A stretch of 64,000 nt of DNA from Amycolatopsis sp. CA-126428. GTDB taxonomy: Bacteria; Actinomycetota; Actinomycetes; Mycobacteriales; Pseudonocardiaceae. Where the stretch lies: NCBI RefSeq assembly GCF_002904335.1, contig NZ_PPHF01000155.1, forward strand, positions 124,001-188,000, in the 5' to 3' direction. Within the stretch, counting starts at the first letter, position 1, and the number at the start of each line of letters is the position of its first letter. The notes beneath the pieces are model-generated. The model had not been told where the DNA came from. It saw only the letters and a list, made by a program, of their open reading frames with translations, and did no database searches. Positions 1-6,897 of the stretch are shown here, one piece after another. The position numbers were made by a program, and so were the translations under genes.

Positions 1-1
1 G

Positions 2-109
2 TCGTTCGTGGACCTGATCGCCCGCCGCTCGGGCGGCCGGGTGATCGCCCCGGACCTCGACGGTCTCGGCGCCGCGGTGGTGGGCGACTACCTGCGCACG
101 CGGCGGTGA
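2..109 (+). CDS. C-terminal end of a truncated protein, possibly a VWA-domain protein
   Basis: Only the last 35 codons are inside the window, in frame from base 2 and ending at TGA 107-109. The tail reads SFVDLIARRSGGRVIAPDLD and closes with DYLRTRR. From memory, this resembles the C-terminus of the long actinobacterial von Willebrand factor A proteins that pair with MoxR ATPases or magnesium-chelatase subunits. That assignment is an inference from very little sequence. Third codon positions are nearly all G or C, which supports real coding. It converges on the minus-strand gene ending at 141, with only 31 bp between them and no clear terminator. Confidence 0.45.
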   Translation, partial: SFVDLIARRSGGRVIAPDLDGLGAAVVGDYLRTRR

Positions 110-140
110 CGTGAGCGGGTGCTCCCGAGCGAGCGCCCGC

Positions 141-488
141 TCACGCGCGTCCGGGGTGGTACCGCCGGAGGCGCACCTCCCGCGGGTCGATCCACCGGCC
201 GTGCGCGGGCTGCTCGGCCAGCGGGTCGGCCCACCGCACCCGCAGCCGGTCCGGGTGCGCTTCCTGGATGCGCACCTCCGTCCACCGGCCCGGCGCCTCC
301 TCGGCCCACCACGGTTCGGCCAGGCTCGGCAGGCCGTCGCGGCGGACCACCTCCTCGGCTTCGTCACGCCCGGACGGCTCGGCCAGCACTCCGTGGAACA
401 CCGTGCCCGGCTCCCAGCCCGCCGCCACCCGCCGGAGGTGGCCGAGGAGCTCGCCGTCCTCCTCACGCCGGACTTCGATCGGGCTCAC
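141..488 (-). CDS. Hypothetical protein, 115 aa
   Basis: I do not recognise the family. The start is a GTG at 488 that shares bases with the TGA of the upstream amidohydrolase gene (GTGA), so the two are almost certainly translationally coupled. The protein is soluble and charged, with three tryptophans in the middle (EPWWAEEAPGRW) and a C-terminal segment rich in Arg and Asp (RWIDPREVRLRRYHPG). There is no signal peptide or membrane segment. It contains the pattern VFHGVLAEPSGRDEAEEVVR, which looks like part of a small beta-rich fold. Its position suggests a role accessory to the amidohydrolase, but that is inference from the operon only. Confidence 0.7.
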   Translation of the reverse strand: MSPIEVRREEDGELLGHLRRVAAGWEPGTVFHGVLAEPSGRDEAEEVVRRDGLPSLAEPWWAEEAPGRWTEVRIQEAHPDRLRVRWADPLAEQPAHGRWIDPREVRLRRYHPGRA

Positions 489-1762
489 AGCTCCACGCCC
501 AGCCGGTCGCGGACGGCGGCGATGACCTGTTCGGTCTGGGTCCGCAAGGCGGCCAGACCGGCCTGCTCGTCGGCCGAGCCGACGTAGCCGCTCGAGTCCG
601 CCCGGGCTCCCCGCTTCCAGACGGCCGTGACCTGCTGCGTCGCGGTGATGTCCTCGTCCGGGCGCCCGTCGACCAGGACGAGGTCCGCCCGCAGCCCCGT
701 CCGGATCCGGCCGCGGTCGGCCAGCCGGAACACGTCGGCGGGCCGCGCGGTCCCGGCGGTGAGCGCCGCCGGCGGCGAGAACCCCGCCGTCACCAGGTGC
801 CCCAGCTCCCGGTGCAGGCTCGCGCCGTGGACGGTGCCCGGGTTGGGCGCGTCCGTTCCGGCCAGCACCGGTACGCCGGCCTCGAGCAGCAGCCGGGCGT
901 TGGCCCGCGCGGCCGCGAAGTCCGGCAGCCGCGGCGGCAGCCAGCGCTGCGCTTGCCGTTCGAGGACCGCGCACCACGCCGGACCCAGGCGGGGCACGAG
1001 GGACGGTTCGCCGAGCAGGCCGCCGTCTCCGGGGAAGCCGTCGGCCACCGACAGCGTCGAGATCACCGCGACACCCGCCGAGGCGATCGCGTCGGCCTGG
1101 CGGCCGGTGAGCGCGTCGAACGGGACGTGCGCGAGCACGTCGACCCCGGTGGGCAGCAAGTCCATCGCTCCGCGGGCCGTCGACACGTGCGCGGCGACGA
1201 CCAGGCCGGCCGCGTGCGCGGCTTCGGTCAGGGCGGCGATCGTCGGCACGTCCAGCGACGGCATCGGCATCGGGCCGCCGCCGGTGCCGTCGTCGTAGAG
1301 CACCTTCAGGTGCGCCGCGCCTTCGGCGACGCGGCCGGCGACGAACCGTCCGGCGTCCCGCGGTCCGGTCACGGTCGGGAACGGCGCGTACATCATGCTC
1401 GGGTGCCCGCCGGGTGCCGTGGCCCCGACGCTCGAGGAGCGCACGTCGGCGCAGTCCGGCCCGGCGGCGCGGGCCAGGGCTTCCCGGACCGTGTCCGGCT
1501 TGCTGAACATGTCGAGCACGGTCGTGACGCCGAAGGTGAGGGCCTGCCGGGGCGCGCCGGGCAGCAGGTGCACGTGGGCGTCGATCAGCCCCGGCAGCAG
1601 GGTGCCGCCGCGGGCGTCGACGTGCTCGTCGCCGGGGCCGAGCAGGGTGTCGTCGCCGATCGCGGCGATGCGGCCGCCGGTGAGCCGGACGGCGGTGTGG
1701 TCGGTGCGGCGCTCGCCGTCGAAGACGCGGGCGCCGGTGATGGTCGTGGTCACGAGCGTCAC
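485..1762 (-). CDS. Amidohydrolase family protein (imidazolonepropionase-like)
   Basis: This is a metal-dependent hydrolase of the amidohydrolase superfamily, about 425 aa, cytosolic. The metal-binding HxH (DAHVHLLPG) is at residues 63-65, a further His is in VAAHVST, and the catalytic Asp is in LAGTDAPNPGT. The C-terminal strand (GLRADLVLVDGRPDEDI) is the usual small beta domain of these enzymes. I place the start at GTG 1762, because a longer frame beginning at 1810 would run through the MerR operator; GTG 1753 is also possible. It is divergent from the MerR gene and probably co-regulated with it. The substrate cannot be read from sequence; prolidase-like, imidazolone or xenobiotic amides are all possible. 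Confidence 0.85.
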   Translation of the reverse strand: MTLVTTTITGARVFDGERRTDHTAVRLTGGRIAAIGDDTLLGPGDEHVDARGGTLLPGLIDAHVHLLPGAPRQALTFGVTTVLDMFSKPDTVREALARAAGPDCADVRSSSVGATAPGGHPSMMYAPFPTVTGPRDAGRFVAGRVAEGAAHLKVLYDDGTGGGPMPMPSLDVPTIAALTEAAHAAGLVVAAHVSTARGAMDLLPTGVDVLAHVPFDALTGRQADAIASAGVAVISTLSVADGFPGDGGLLGEPSLVPRLGPAWCAVLERQAQRWLPPRLPDFAAARANARLLLEAGVPVLAGTDAPNPGTVHGASLHRELGHLVTAGFSPPAALTAGTARPADVFRLADRGRIRTGLRADLVLVDGRPDEDITATQQVTAVWKRGARADSSGYVGSADEQAGLAALRTQTEQVIAAVRDRLGVEL

Positions 1763-1764
1763 GG

Positions 1765-1801
1765 TAGAAGTTGACACCGTGTGAAGGTCAACTTCTAAGC
1801 T
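1765..1801. promoter_or_regulatory. MerR-type operator with overlapping divergent promoters
   Basis: TAGAAGTTGAC (1765-1775) and GTCAACTTCTA (1787-1797) form a perfect 11-bp inverted repeat with an 11-bp spacer. For the plus-strand gene, TTGACA (1771-1776) is followed by a 19-bp spacer and TAAGCT (1796-1801), 7 nt before the ATG. The long 19-bp spacer with the dyad lying in it is the hallmark of promoters activated by MerR proteins. On the minus strand, TTGACC and a TACCGT 19 bp further on serve the amidohydrolase. The site most likely binds the adjacent MerR protein. Confidence 0.85.
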
Positions 1802-1808
1802 GAGGGGC

Positions 1809-2585
1809 ATGCGGTTCTCGATCAGCCAGGTCGCGAAGGCGTCCGGCGTCTCGGCGCGGATGCTCCGCCACTACGACGCGATCGGCCTGCTCACGCCGTC
1901 GTCGGTGGCGGCGAACGGCTACCGCTGGTACGGGCGGCCCGAACTGCTGCGCCTGCAGCGCATCCTGCTGCTGCGGCGGCTCGGGCTCGGCCTGGCCGAG
2001 ATCGGGGCCGTGCTGGGCGACCAGGCCGGCGAGACGGCCGCGCTGCGCGGGCACCTGGCCCAGCTCGAGCAGGAGCGGCGCCGCCTCGACCGCGTCATCG
2101 CCACCGTCGAGGAGACGATCGCCGACCTCGCCCACGCCCGGATCGACGACCCGGACCGGTTCTTCGCCGGCCTGCGCAAGGACGGCGCCGCCATGCGGCA
2201 GAGCTACCGCGAGACGTTCGGCGACGGCGCCGCGGTGGCCTTCGACACCGCCCAGGCCGCCCAGGCCGGGCTCACCGCCGCGGACTACGAGCACGCCGCC
2301 GCCCGCAGCGCCGCGCTGTTCCGGCGGCTGGCCGCCGTCATGCGCTCCGGCGCCGCGCCGGAAGACCCGGCCGCGCTCGACGCCGTCGCCGAGCACCACG
2401 AGTCCGTGAGCCACTTCTGGCAGCCGACCGCCCCCGCCTACGCCGCGATGGGCGGGCTGTACCTCAACGATCCCCGGCAACGGGAGCTGGCCGAGCGGGC
2501 CGATCCGGAGCTGCCGGCCTGGCTCGCGCGCGCCATCGAAGCCTACGCGCGAGTACGGCTCGTCCCACCGCTCGGGAAGGCCTGA
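1809..2585 (+). CDS. MerR-family regulator with TipAS-like ligand domain
   Basis: 258 aa. The N-terminal winged helix (residues 1-70) has the MerR pattern VAKASGVSARMLRHYDAIGL and then NGYRWYG. A long dimerisation coiled coil follows (about 75-120). The C-terminal part (about 145-250), including AEHHESVSHFWQPTAPAYAA, GGLYLNDPRQ and LPAWLARAIEAYA, matches the TipAS antibiotic-recognition fold (PF07739). TipA proteins bind thiopeptides and related compounds and activate their own promoter by untwisting a 19-bp spacer; exactly such a spacer lies upstream. The transcript should be leaderless. The ligand is unknown, and the amidohydrolase is the likely target gene. Confidence 0.9.
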   Translation: MRFSISQVAKASGVSARMLRHYDAIGLLTPSSVAANGYRWYGRPELLRLQRILLLRRLGLGLAEIGAVLGDQAGETAALRGHLAQLEQERRRLDRVIATVEETIADLAHARIDDPDRFFAGLRKDGAAMRQSYRETFGDGAAVAFDTAQAAQAGLTAADYEHAAARSAALFRRLAAVMRSGAAPEDPAALDAVAEHHESVSHFWQPTAPAYAAMGGLYLNDPRQRELAERADPELPAWLARAIEAYARVRLVPPLGKA

Positions 2586-2597
2586 CGGCCCGGCAAT

Positions 2598-2603
2598 TAC
2601 AGT
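2598..2603 (+). promoter_or_regulatory. -10 element for leaderless mshC
   Basis: TACAGT ends 6 nt before the mshC ATG, so transcription should begin at or within a base or two of the start codon. No ribosome binding site is visible. It lies 12 bp past the MerR stop, so mshC probably has its own promoter as well as any read-through. Confidence 0.6.
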
Positions 2604-2609
2604 CGGGGT

Positions 2610-3848
2610 ATGCAGACTTGGTCATCGGTCGACGTGCCCCGCATCCCCGGCACCCCCCGCCCGCTGCGGCTCCACGACACGGCCACCGGGCAGATCCGCC
2701 CGACCGCGCCCGGCGCCACCGCCCGGATGTACGTCTGCGGCATCACGCCCTACGACGCGACGCATCTGGGGCACGCCGCGACGTACCTCGCCTTCGACCT
2801 GGTGAACCGCGTCTGGCGGGACAACGGGCACGACGTCCACTACGTGCAGAACGTCACGGACATCGACGAGCCGCTGCTGGAGCGCGCGCAGCGCGACCAG
2901 GACGACTGGGTCGTGCTGGGCATGCGCGAGACGGCGCTGTTCCGCGAGGACATGACCGCGCTGCGGGTCGTCCCCCCGCGGCAGTTCGTCGGCGCCGTCG
3001 AGAGCATCCCGGAGATCGTCGAGGTCATCGCCAAGCTGCTGGCCAACGGCAGCGCCTACCGCGCGGACGACCCGGAGTTCCCCGACGTCTACTTCGACCA
3101 CACGGCGACCGGGAAGTTCGGCTACGAGTCGAACTACGACGCCGAAACGATGGCGAAGTTCTTCGCCGAGCGCGGCGGCGACCCGGACCGGGCCGGCAAG
3201 CGCCACCCGCTGGACGCGCTGCTGTGGCGCGTGGCCCGCGAGGGTGAGCCGTCGTGGGAGTCCGAGCTGGGTGCGGGCCGCCCGGGCTGGCACATCGAGT
3301 GCAGCGCGATCGCGGTCAACCGGCTGGGCCTCGGGTTCGACGTCCAGGGCGGCGGCTCGGACCTGATCTTCCCGCACCACGAGTACAGCGCCGCGCACGC
3401 CGAAGCCGTCGCGAAGGACGGTCAGTTCGCCCGGCACTACGTGCACGCCGGGATGATCGGCCTCGACGGCGAGAAGATGTCGAAGTCGCGCGGGAACCTC
3501 GTGTTCGTCTCCCGGCTGCGCGCCGACAAGGTCGACCCGGGCGCGATCCGGCTGGCGCTGTTCGCCGGCCACTACCGCGACGACCGCCCCTGGTCCGACC
3601 GCCTGCTGGCCGACGCCGAAGCCCGGCTCGCGCGCTGGCGGGAGGCCGTCTCGCCGGCCACGGGCCCGGCCGCGGAGGACACCGTCACGCGGCTGCGCGA
3701 CCACTTGTCCGACGACCTCGACACGCCGAAGGCCCTGGCGGCGATCGACGCGTGGGCGAACGAGGCCCTGCGCCGCGACGGCACCGACCCGGCGGCCCCC
3801 GGCCTGATCTGCGACGCCGTCGACGCCCTCCTCGGCATCGCGCTCTGA
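2610..3848 (+). CDS. mshC: L-cysteine:GlcN-Ins ligase MshC (mycothiol synthesis)
   Basis: 412 aa, the usual length for MshC. It joins L-cysteine, as the adenylate, to 1-D-myo-inosityl-2-amino-2-deoxy-glucopyranoside, the third enzymatic step to mycothiol. It derives from cysteinyl-tRNA synthetase. The zinc ligands are Cys43 (MYVCGITPYDA), Cys231 and the HH pair at 256-257 (DLIFPHHEYS). The HLGH signature is at 53-56 region and the KMSKS loop at 289-293. The tRNA anticodon-binding C-terminus of CysRS is absent, and the end is the short helical domain typical of MshC. It is followed at once by a strong hairpin terminator. Very sure of the assignment. Confidence 0.97.
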   Translation: MQTWSSVDVPRIPGTPRPLRLHDTATGQIRPTAPGATARMYVCGITPYDATHLGHAATYLAFDLVNRVWRDNGHDVHYVQNVTDIDEPLLERAQRDQDDWVVLGMRETALFREDMTALRVVPPRQFVGAVESIPEIVEVIAKLLANGSAYRADDPEFPDVYFDHTATGKFGYESNYDAETMAKFFAERGGDPDRAGKRHPLDALLWRVAREGEPSWESELGAGRPGWHIECSAIAVNRLGLGFDVQGGGSDLIFPHHEYSAAHAEAVAKDGQFARHYVHAGMIGLDGEKMSKSRGNLVFVSRLRADKVDPGAIRLALFAGHYRDDRPWSDRLLADAEARLARWREAVSPATGPAAEDTVTRLRDHLSDDLDTPKALAAIDAWANEALRRDGTDPAAPGLICDAVDALLGIAL

Positions 3849-3852
3849 GCAC

Positions 3853-3887
3853 GGCGAAGGGCCCGGCAGTGCGCCGGGCCCTTCGCC
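3853..3887. terminator. Hairpin terminator between mshC and the ABC-F gene
   Basis: GGCGAAGGGCCCGGC (3853-3867) pairs perfectly with 3873-3887, giving a 15-bp stem and 5-nt loop between two convergent genes. It should work in both directions. No U-tract follows on the plus side, which is common in actinomycetes. Confidence 0.85.
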
Positions 3888-3889
3888 GC

Positions 3890-3903
3890 GTATAACGACT
3901 TAT
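3890..3903 (+). promoter_or_regulatory. Partial copy of the GTATAACGACC repeat
   Basis: GTATAACGACTTAT matches GTATAACGACCTAT at 13 of 14 positions, the sequence that recurs at 32230, 34371 and 53477. Here it sits between a terminator and the stop codon of the ABC-F gene, so it is not in an obvious promoter position. The right half of the dyad is degenerate (TATCC). Confidence 0.4.
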
Positions 3904-5531
3904 CCGGCTACGGGACGGCCGGCGGCCAGCTCCAGCCGGGCACCCGCCCAATCCCGGCGCAGCCACCGGTCGTGGGACGCGATGACGACGGCGCCCGTGG
4001 CGGTCTCCAGTGCCGCGAACAGTTCTTCCGCCAGGGTCAGCGAAATGTGGTTCGTCGGCTCGTCCAGCAGGAGCACGTCCGGCGGTTCGGCGAGCAGGAT
4101 CGCCAGCGCGAGCCGCCGCCGCTGACCGACCGACAGCGCCCCCACCGGCTGCCGCAGATCCCGCGACGCCAGCAGGCCCAGCCGGCTCAGCGGGGGAGCG
4201 TCCTCGCCGAGCGCGTCCCGGTACACCCGGGCCGCGTTCCGCTCCGGCCCGGCGAACACGACGTCCTGCTCCAGCAACCCGACCCGCACGCCCTGTCCGA
4301 AGTGGACCGTCCCGGCCGCCGGTGCGAGCCGGCCGGCCAACACCGACAGCAGCGTCGACTTCCCGGCGCCGTTCCCGCCCGTGACGAGCAGCCGGGCCGA
4401 ACCGCCGATGTCCAGCCGTGGCAACGACAACCGGCCCGGCACTTCGAGTGAGCGCACCGAGATCGCCGGGCCGTCGCCGGTCGCGCGCCCGGTGAGTTCG
4501 GCCTTGAACCGCAACGGCGCCGGGGGCTTGCGCACCTGGTCGCGTTCCAGGTGCTCCAGGCGCTGCTCGGCGTCGCGCACCCGCCGCGAGATCGTCTTCT
4601 GGACGCGGGCGCCCTTGAAGGCGTGGATGAACTTGTCGTTGTCGCGCGGGGCGCGGCCGTAGGCGACGTTCCGCGCGGTGACCGCGACGGTTTCCCGCAG
4701 CTCCTTCAGTTCCTCCTGTTCCTCGGCGTAGCGCTGCTCCCACCGCGCCCGCTCGGCCTTCTTGTGGCCGAGGTAGTCGCGGTAGCTGCCGCCGTAGCGG
4801 ACCGCGCCGCCGGCCTGCCGGTCGGCCGCGGCCGGGTCGAGGTCGACGATGTCGGTGCAGACGGCGTCGAGGAACACCCGGTCGTGCGAGGACAGCACCA
4901 CGATCCCGGTGAGCTCGGTGAGGTGCCGTTCCAGGAACGCCATCGCGGAGTCGTCGAGGTGGTTGGTCGGCTCGTCGAGCAGGAGCGTCTCCGGCTGCCG
5001 GATCAGCAGCGCGGCCAGGCCGAGCCGCGAGCGCTGCCCGCCCGACAGCGTGCCGAGCCACCGGTCCGGGGCGACGCCGCCGAGGCCGAGCCCGTCGCAG
5101 ACGAGCTTGGCGCGGCGGTCGGCGTCCCAGAGGTCGTGGGCCTGGGCCCACTCCAGCACCCGGCCGTACTCGTCGAGCACCTCCCGATCGTCGGGCCGGT
5201 CGGTCATGGCCGCGGTCAGCTCGTCGAGGCGGGCCGCGGCGGCCCGGATCTCGGCAAGCGCGCCGTCGAGCACGTCGGCGAAGGTCGCGTCCATCGGGTA
5301 CGGCAGTTCCTGCAGCAGGAACCCGACGTCCGGGCCGCGCAGCACCTCGCCGGAGCGCGGTTCTTCGAGCCCGGCGAGCAGGCGCAGCAAGGTGGACTTG
5401 CCGGTGCCGTTCTCGCCGACCAGGCCGAGCCGCTGCCCGGCCGACGCGGTGAGGGAAACGCCGTCGAGGACGAGGCGGGTGCCGTAGCCGAAGACGACGT
5501 CCTTGGCCTGCACCGGAAAAAGGGGGGACAT
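3900..5531 (-). CDS. ABC-F family ATPase, probable ribosome-protection antibiotic resistance protein
   Basis: 543 aa with two nucleotide-binding domains and no membrane segments, as in ABC-F proteins that bind the ribosomal E site and dislodge antibiotics or resolve stalls. NBD1 has Walker A GENGTGKST (39-47), signature LSGGQRSRLGLAALL and LLLDEPTNHLDD. NBD2 has GGNGAGKST, a slightly degenerate signature (LSVGQRRRLALAILL) and LLLDEPTNHIS. The charged linker (about 240-320) is the part that reaches the peptidyl-transferase centre. Layout and linker resemble the macrolide/lincosamide self-resistance ABC-F group (TlrC, CarA, LmrC type) more than the housekeeping EttA type, but this is inference. 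The MarR gene just upstream supports drug-linked control. Confidence 0.9.
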   Translation of the reverse strand: MSPLFPVQAKDVVFGYGTRLVLDGVSLTASAGQRLGLVGENGTGKSTLLRLLAGLEEPRSGEVLRGPDVGFLLQELPYPMDATFADVLDGALAEIRAAAARLDELTAAMTDRPDDREVLDEYGRVLEWAQAHDLWDADRRAKLVCDGLGLGGVAPDRWLGTLSGGQRSRLGLAALLIRQPETLLLDEPTNHLDDSAMAFLERHLTELTGIVVLSSHDRVFLDAVCTDIVDLDPAAADRQAGGAVRYGGSYRDYLGHKKAERARWEQRYAEEQEELKELRETVAVTARNVAYGRAPRDNDKFIHAFKGARVQKTISRRVRDAEQRLEHLERDQVRKPPAPLRFKAELTGRATGDGPAISVRSLEVPGRLSLPRLDIGGSARLLVTGGNGAGKSTLLSVLAGRLAPAAGTVHFGQGVRVGLLEQDVVFAGPERNAARVYRDALGEDAPPLSRLGLLASRDLRQPVGALSVGQRRRLALAILLAEPPDVLLLDEPTNHISLTLAEELFAALETATGAVVIASHDRWLRRDWAGARLELAAGRPVAG

Positions 5532-5661
5532 GTGCGGTCACCGAGCCCTGGGGGAAGAAAGCGGAGATCCCGGCCGGGCGTCGTGGCACGCGGGAGCGTC
5601 GGCTCGACCGGTGCCGCCTCAGGCGGGATGGGCGCGGTTCAGTTCCTCATAGTGGAACCAG

Positions 5662-5690
5662 GTTAACGCAACAGCAGTAGAGTTAGTCAA
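5662..5690 (-). promoter_or_regulatory. Promoter of the ABC-F gene with about 120-nt leader
   Basis: On the minus strand TTGACT (complement of 5685-5690), a 17-bp spacer and GTTAAC (complement of 5662-5667) form a good sigma-70 type promoter. The -35 overlaps the MarR stop codon. The predicted leader of about 120 nt before the ATG contains a three-codon reading frame (ATG AGG AAC TGA) shortly after the start. ABC-F resistance genes are often controlled by leader attenuation, so this leader deserves attention, though I cannot fold it here. Confidence 0.6.
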
Positions 5691-6196
5691 CCGGTTATGG
5701 CCTGGGTCACATCCGGCAGGTCCGCCGTCGATCGTTCGGCGGCCGCGGTGCCGTCGGTGAGGAATTCCAGCAGCGCGGTCAGCTGGCGGCGGTCGAACCG
5801 GGCGAGGCGTTCGCCGACGAACCGGGCCATCGGCGCGTACAGCTCGGCGAGCTCGGCCATCCGGTCGGGCAGTGGCCGCACGACGAGCCGGCGCCGGTCG
5901 GCGGGATCGGGGGCGCGCTCGGCGAGCCGGTGCTGTTCCATCCGGTCGAGCAGCCGGGTGAACGCACCCGTGCTCATCCCCAGCAGCCGGGCGAGCTCGG
6001 TCGGGGAGTCGCTGACCCGGCCGTGGAGCAGGTGCAGGCAGTGCAGCTCGGTCGGGGTGACGGCCATCCGCTCGGCGACCGCCGCGTGGAAGAGCGCGGT
6101 CGAGCCCACGAAGCGGGGGAGGGCGAGGGCGGCGGCGGTGGCGAGTTCGCGCTGGTCGGGCAACGTCCATCCAAGGTCGGGTGACGACACAGTCAC
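5687..6196 (-). CDS. MarR-family transcriptional regulator
   Basis: 169 aa. The winged helix is central: TPTELHCLHLLHGRVSDSPT then ELARLLGMSTGAFTRLLDRM (recognition helix) and the wing PADRRRLVVRPLP. N- and C-terminal helices (AALALPRFVGSTALFHAAVA and the stretch before DLPDVTQAITG) form the dimer interface. GTG start at 6196 lies inside the first of two short palindromes, suggesting autorepression. The gene is immediately upstream of the ABC-F gene and divergent from the regulator/MFS pair, so it could control both. The ligand is unknown. Confidence 0.9.
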   Translation of the reverse strand: MTVSSPDLGWTLPDQRELATAAALALPRFVGSTALFHAAVAERMAVTPTELHCLHLLHGRVSDSPTELARLLGMSTGAFTRLLDRMEQHRLAERAPDPADRRRLVVRPLPDRMAELAELYAPMARFVGERLARFDRRQLTALLEFLTDGTAAAERSTADLPDVTQAITG

Positions 6197-6214
6197 TGCT
6201 TCGCGCAGTCACTG
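6190..6214. promoter_or_regulatory. Tandem CAGT-N-ACTG palindromes at the MarR start
   Basis: CAGTCACTG occurs at 6190-6198 and again at 6206-6214, each a 4-bp-arm palindrome, with the pair repeated as CAGTCACTGC every 16 bp. One copy overlaps the MarR start codon and the other sits just upstream of it. A pair of same-facing sites of this size would suit autorepression by the MarR dimer. Confidence 0.6.
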
Positions 6215-6238
6215 CCCCGCGAACGATAGCGCAGCCGG

Positions 6239-6296
6239 TTGACAAACCCGCAGGCGGGACCAACTATGAAAGGACACTTTCGAAATGGTTCTTTCA
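6239..6296 (+). promoter_or_regulatory. Promoter and operator of the regulator-MFS operon
   Basis: TTGACA (6239-6244), a 17-bp spacer and AACTAT (6262-6267) make a near-consensus promoter. Directly over the expected transcription start lie TGAAAG (6267-6272) and CTTTCA (6291-6296), an inverted repeat, with a second palindrome TTTCGAAA (6278-6285) inside. This is where an autorepressing winged-helix protein would bind. The segment is unusually AT-rich for this genome. Confidence 0.75.
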
Positions 6297-6309
6297 GATA
6301 GGACGACCG

Positions 6310-6897
6310 ATGGCCGAGCTGCCGCCGCGCAAGCGGATCGAAGACGTCGAGCTGCTGCGCGCACTGGCGCACCCGCTCCGCTCGGCGCTCCTGAACCACC
6401 TCACCGCCGTCGGGCCGAGGACCGCGAGCGAGTGCGCCGAAGCGGTCGGCTCGACGGCGTCCAACTGCAGCTGGCACCTGCGGCAGCTCGCCCAGTACGG
6501 CCTGGTCGAGCGGGCCGACGCCGAGGACGGCCGGGAACGCCCGTGGCGCGCCCGGCAGGTCGGGCTGGACATCGGCCAGTTCGCCGACGACCCGGCCCGC
6601 CGGGCCGCCCAGCTGGGCGTCGTGGGCGCGAGCCTCGGCCACGAGCAGGAACTGACCCAGCGCTACCTGGACTCCCTCGACGACCTCGACCCGGCCTGGG
6701 TCGCGGCGTCCGGGCTCTCGACGTACACGCTGCGTGTCACGCCGGAAGAGCTGACCCGGCTCGGCGACGCGATCGACGCGCTGGTCCGGCCCTACGTCGG
6801 CGCCATCCGGCCGGACGCTCCGGCGAACGCGCGCCCGGTGCACGTCAGCCTGCGGGCGTTCCCGCGCATCGAACACTCGGGGAAGGCGGAGGAATGA
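6310..6897 (+). CDS. ArsR-like winged-helix regulator of an MFS exporter
   Basis: 195 aa from ATG 6310. A longer frame to 6181 would run through the promoter, so I reject it. The N-terminal DNA-binding domain (about 8-85) reads LLRALAHPLRSALLNHLTAV, then TASECAEAVGSTASNCSWHLR as turn and recognition helix. This is the HTH_20/ArsR-like layout often placed before drug exporters. The C-terminal half (GLSTYTLRVTPEELTRLGDA) is a mixed domain of unknown ligand. The stop codon overlaps the MFS start (ATGA). It probably represses this operon in the absence of a toxic compound. Confidence 0.9.
   Translation: MAELPPRKRIEDVELLRALAHPLRSALLNHLTAVGPRTASECAEAVGSTASNCSWHLRQLAQYGLVERADAEDGRERPWRARQVGLDIGQFADDPARRAAQLGVVGASLGHEQELTQRYLDSLDDLDPAWVAASGLSTYTLRVTPEELTRLGDAIDALVRPYVGAIRPDAPANARPVHVSLRAFPRIEHSGKAEE

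Noticed and set aside
3685..5589. Alternative long frame overlapping the ABC-F gene on the same strand
   Set aside because: It lacks any ABC motif and is in a frame with poor third-base bias; the 3900-5531 frame has all motifs.
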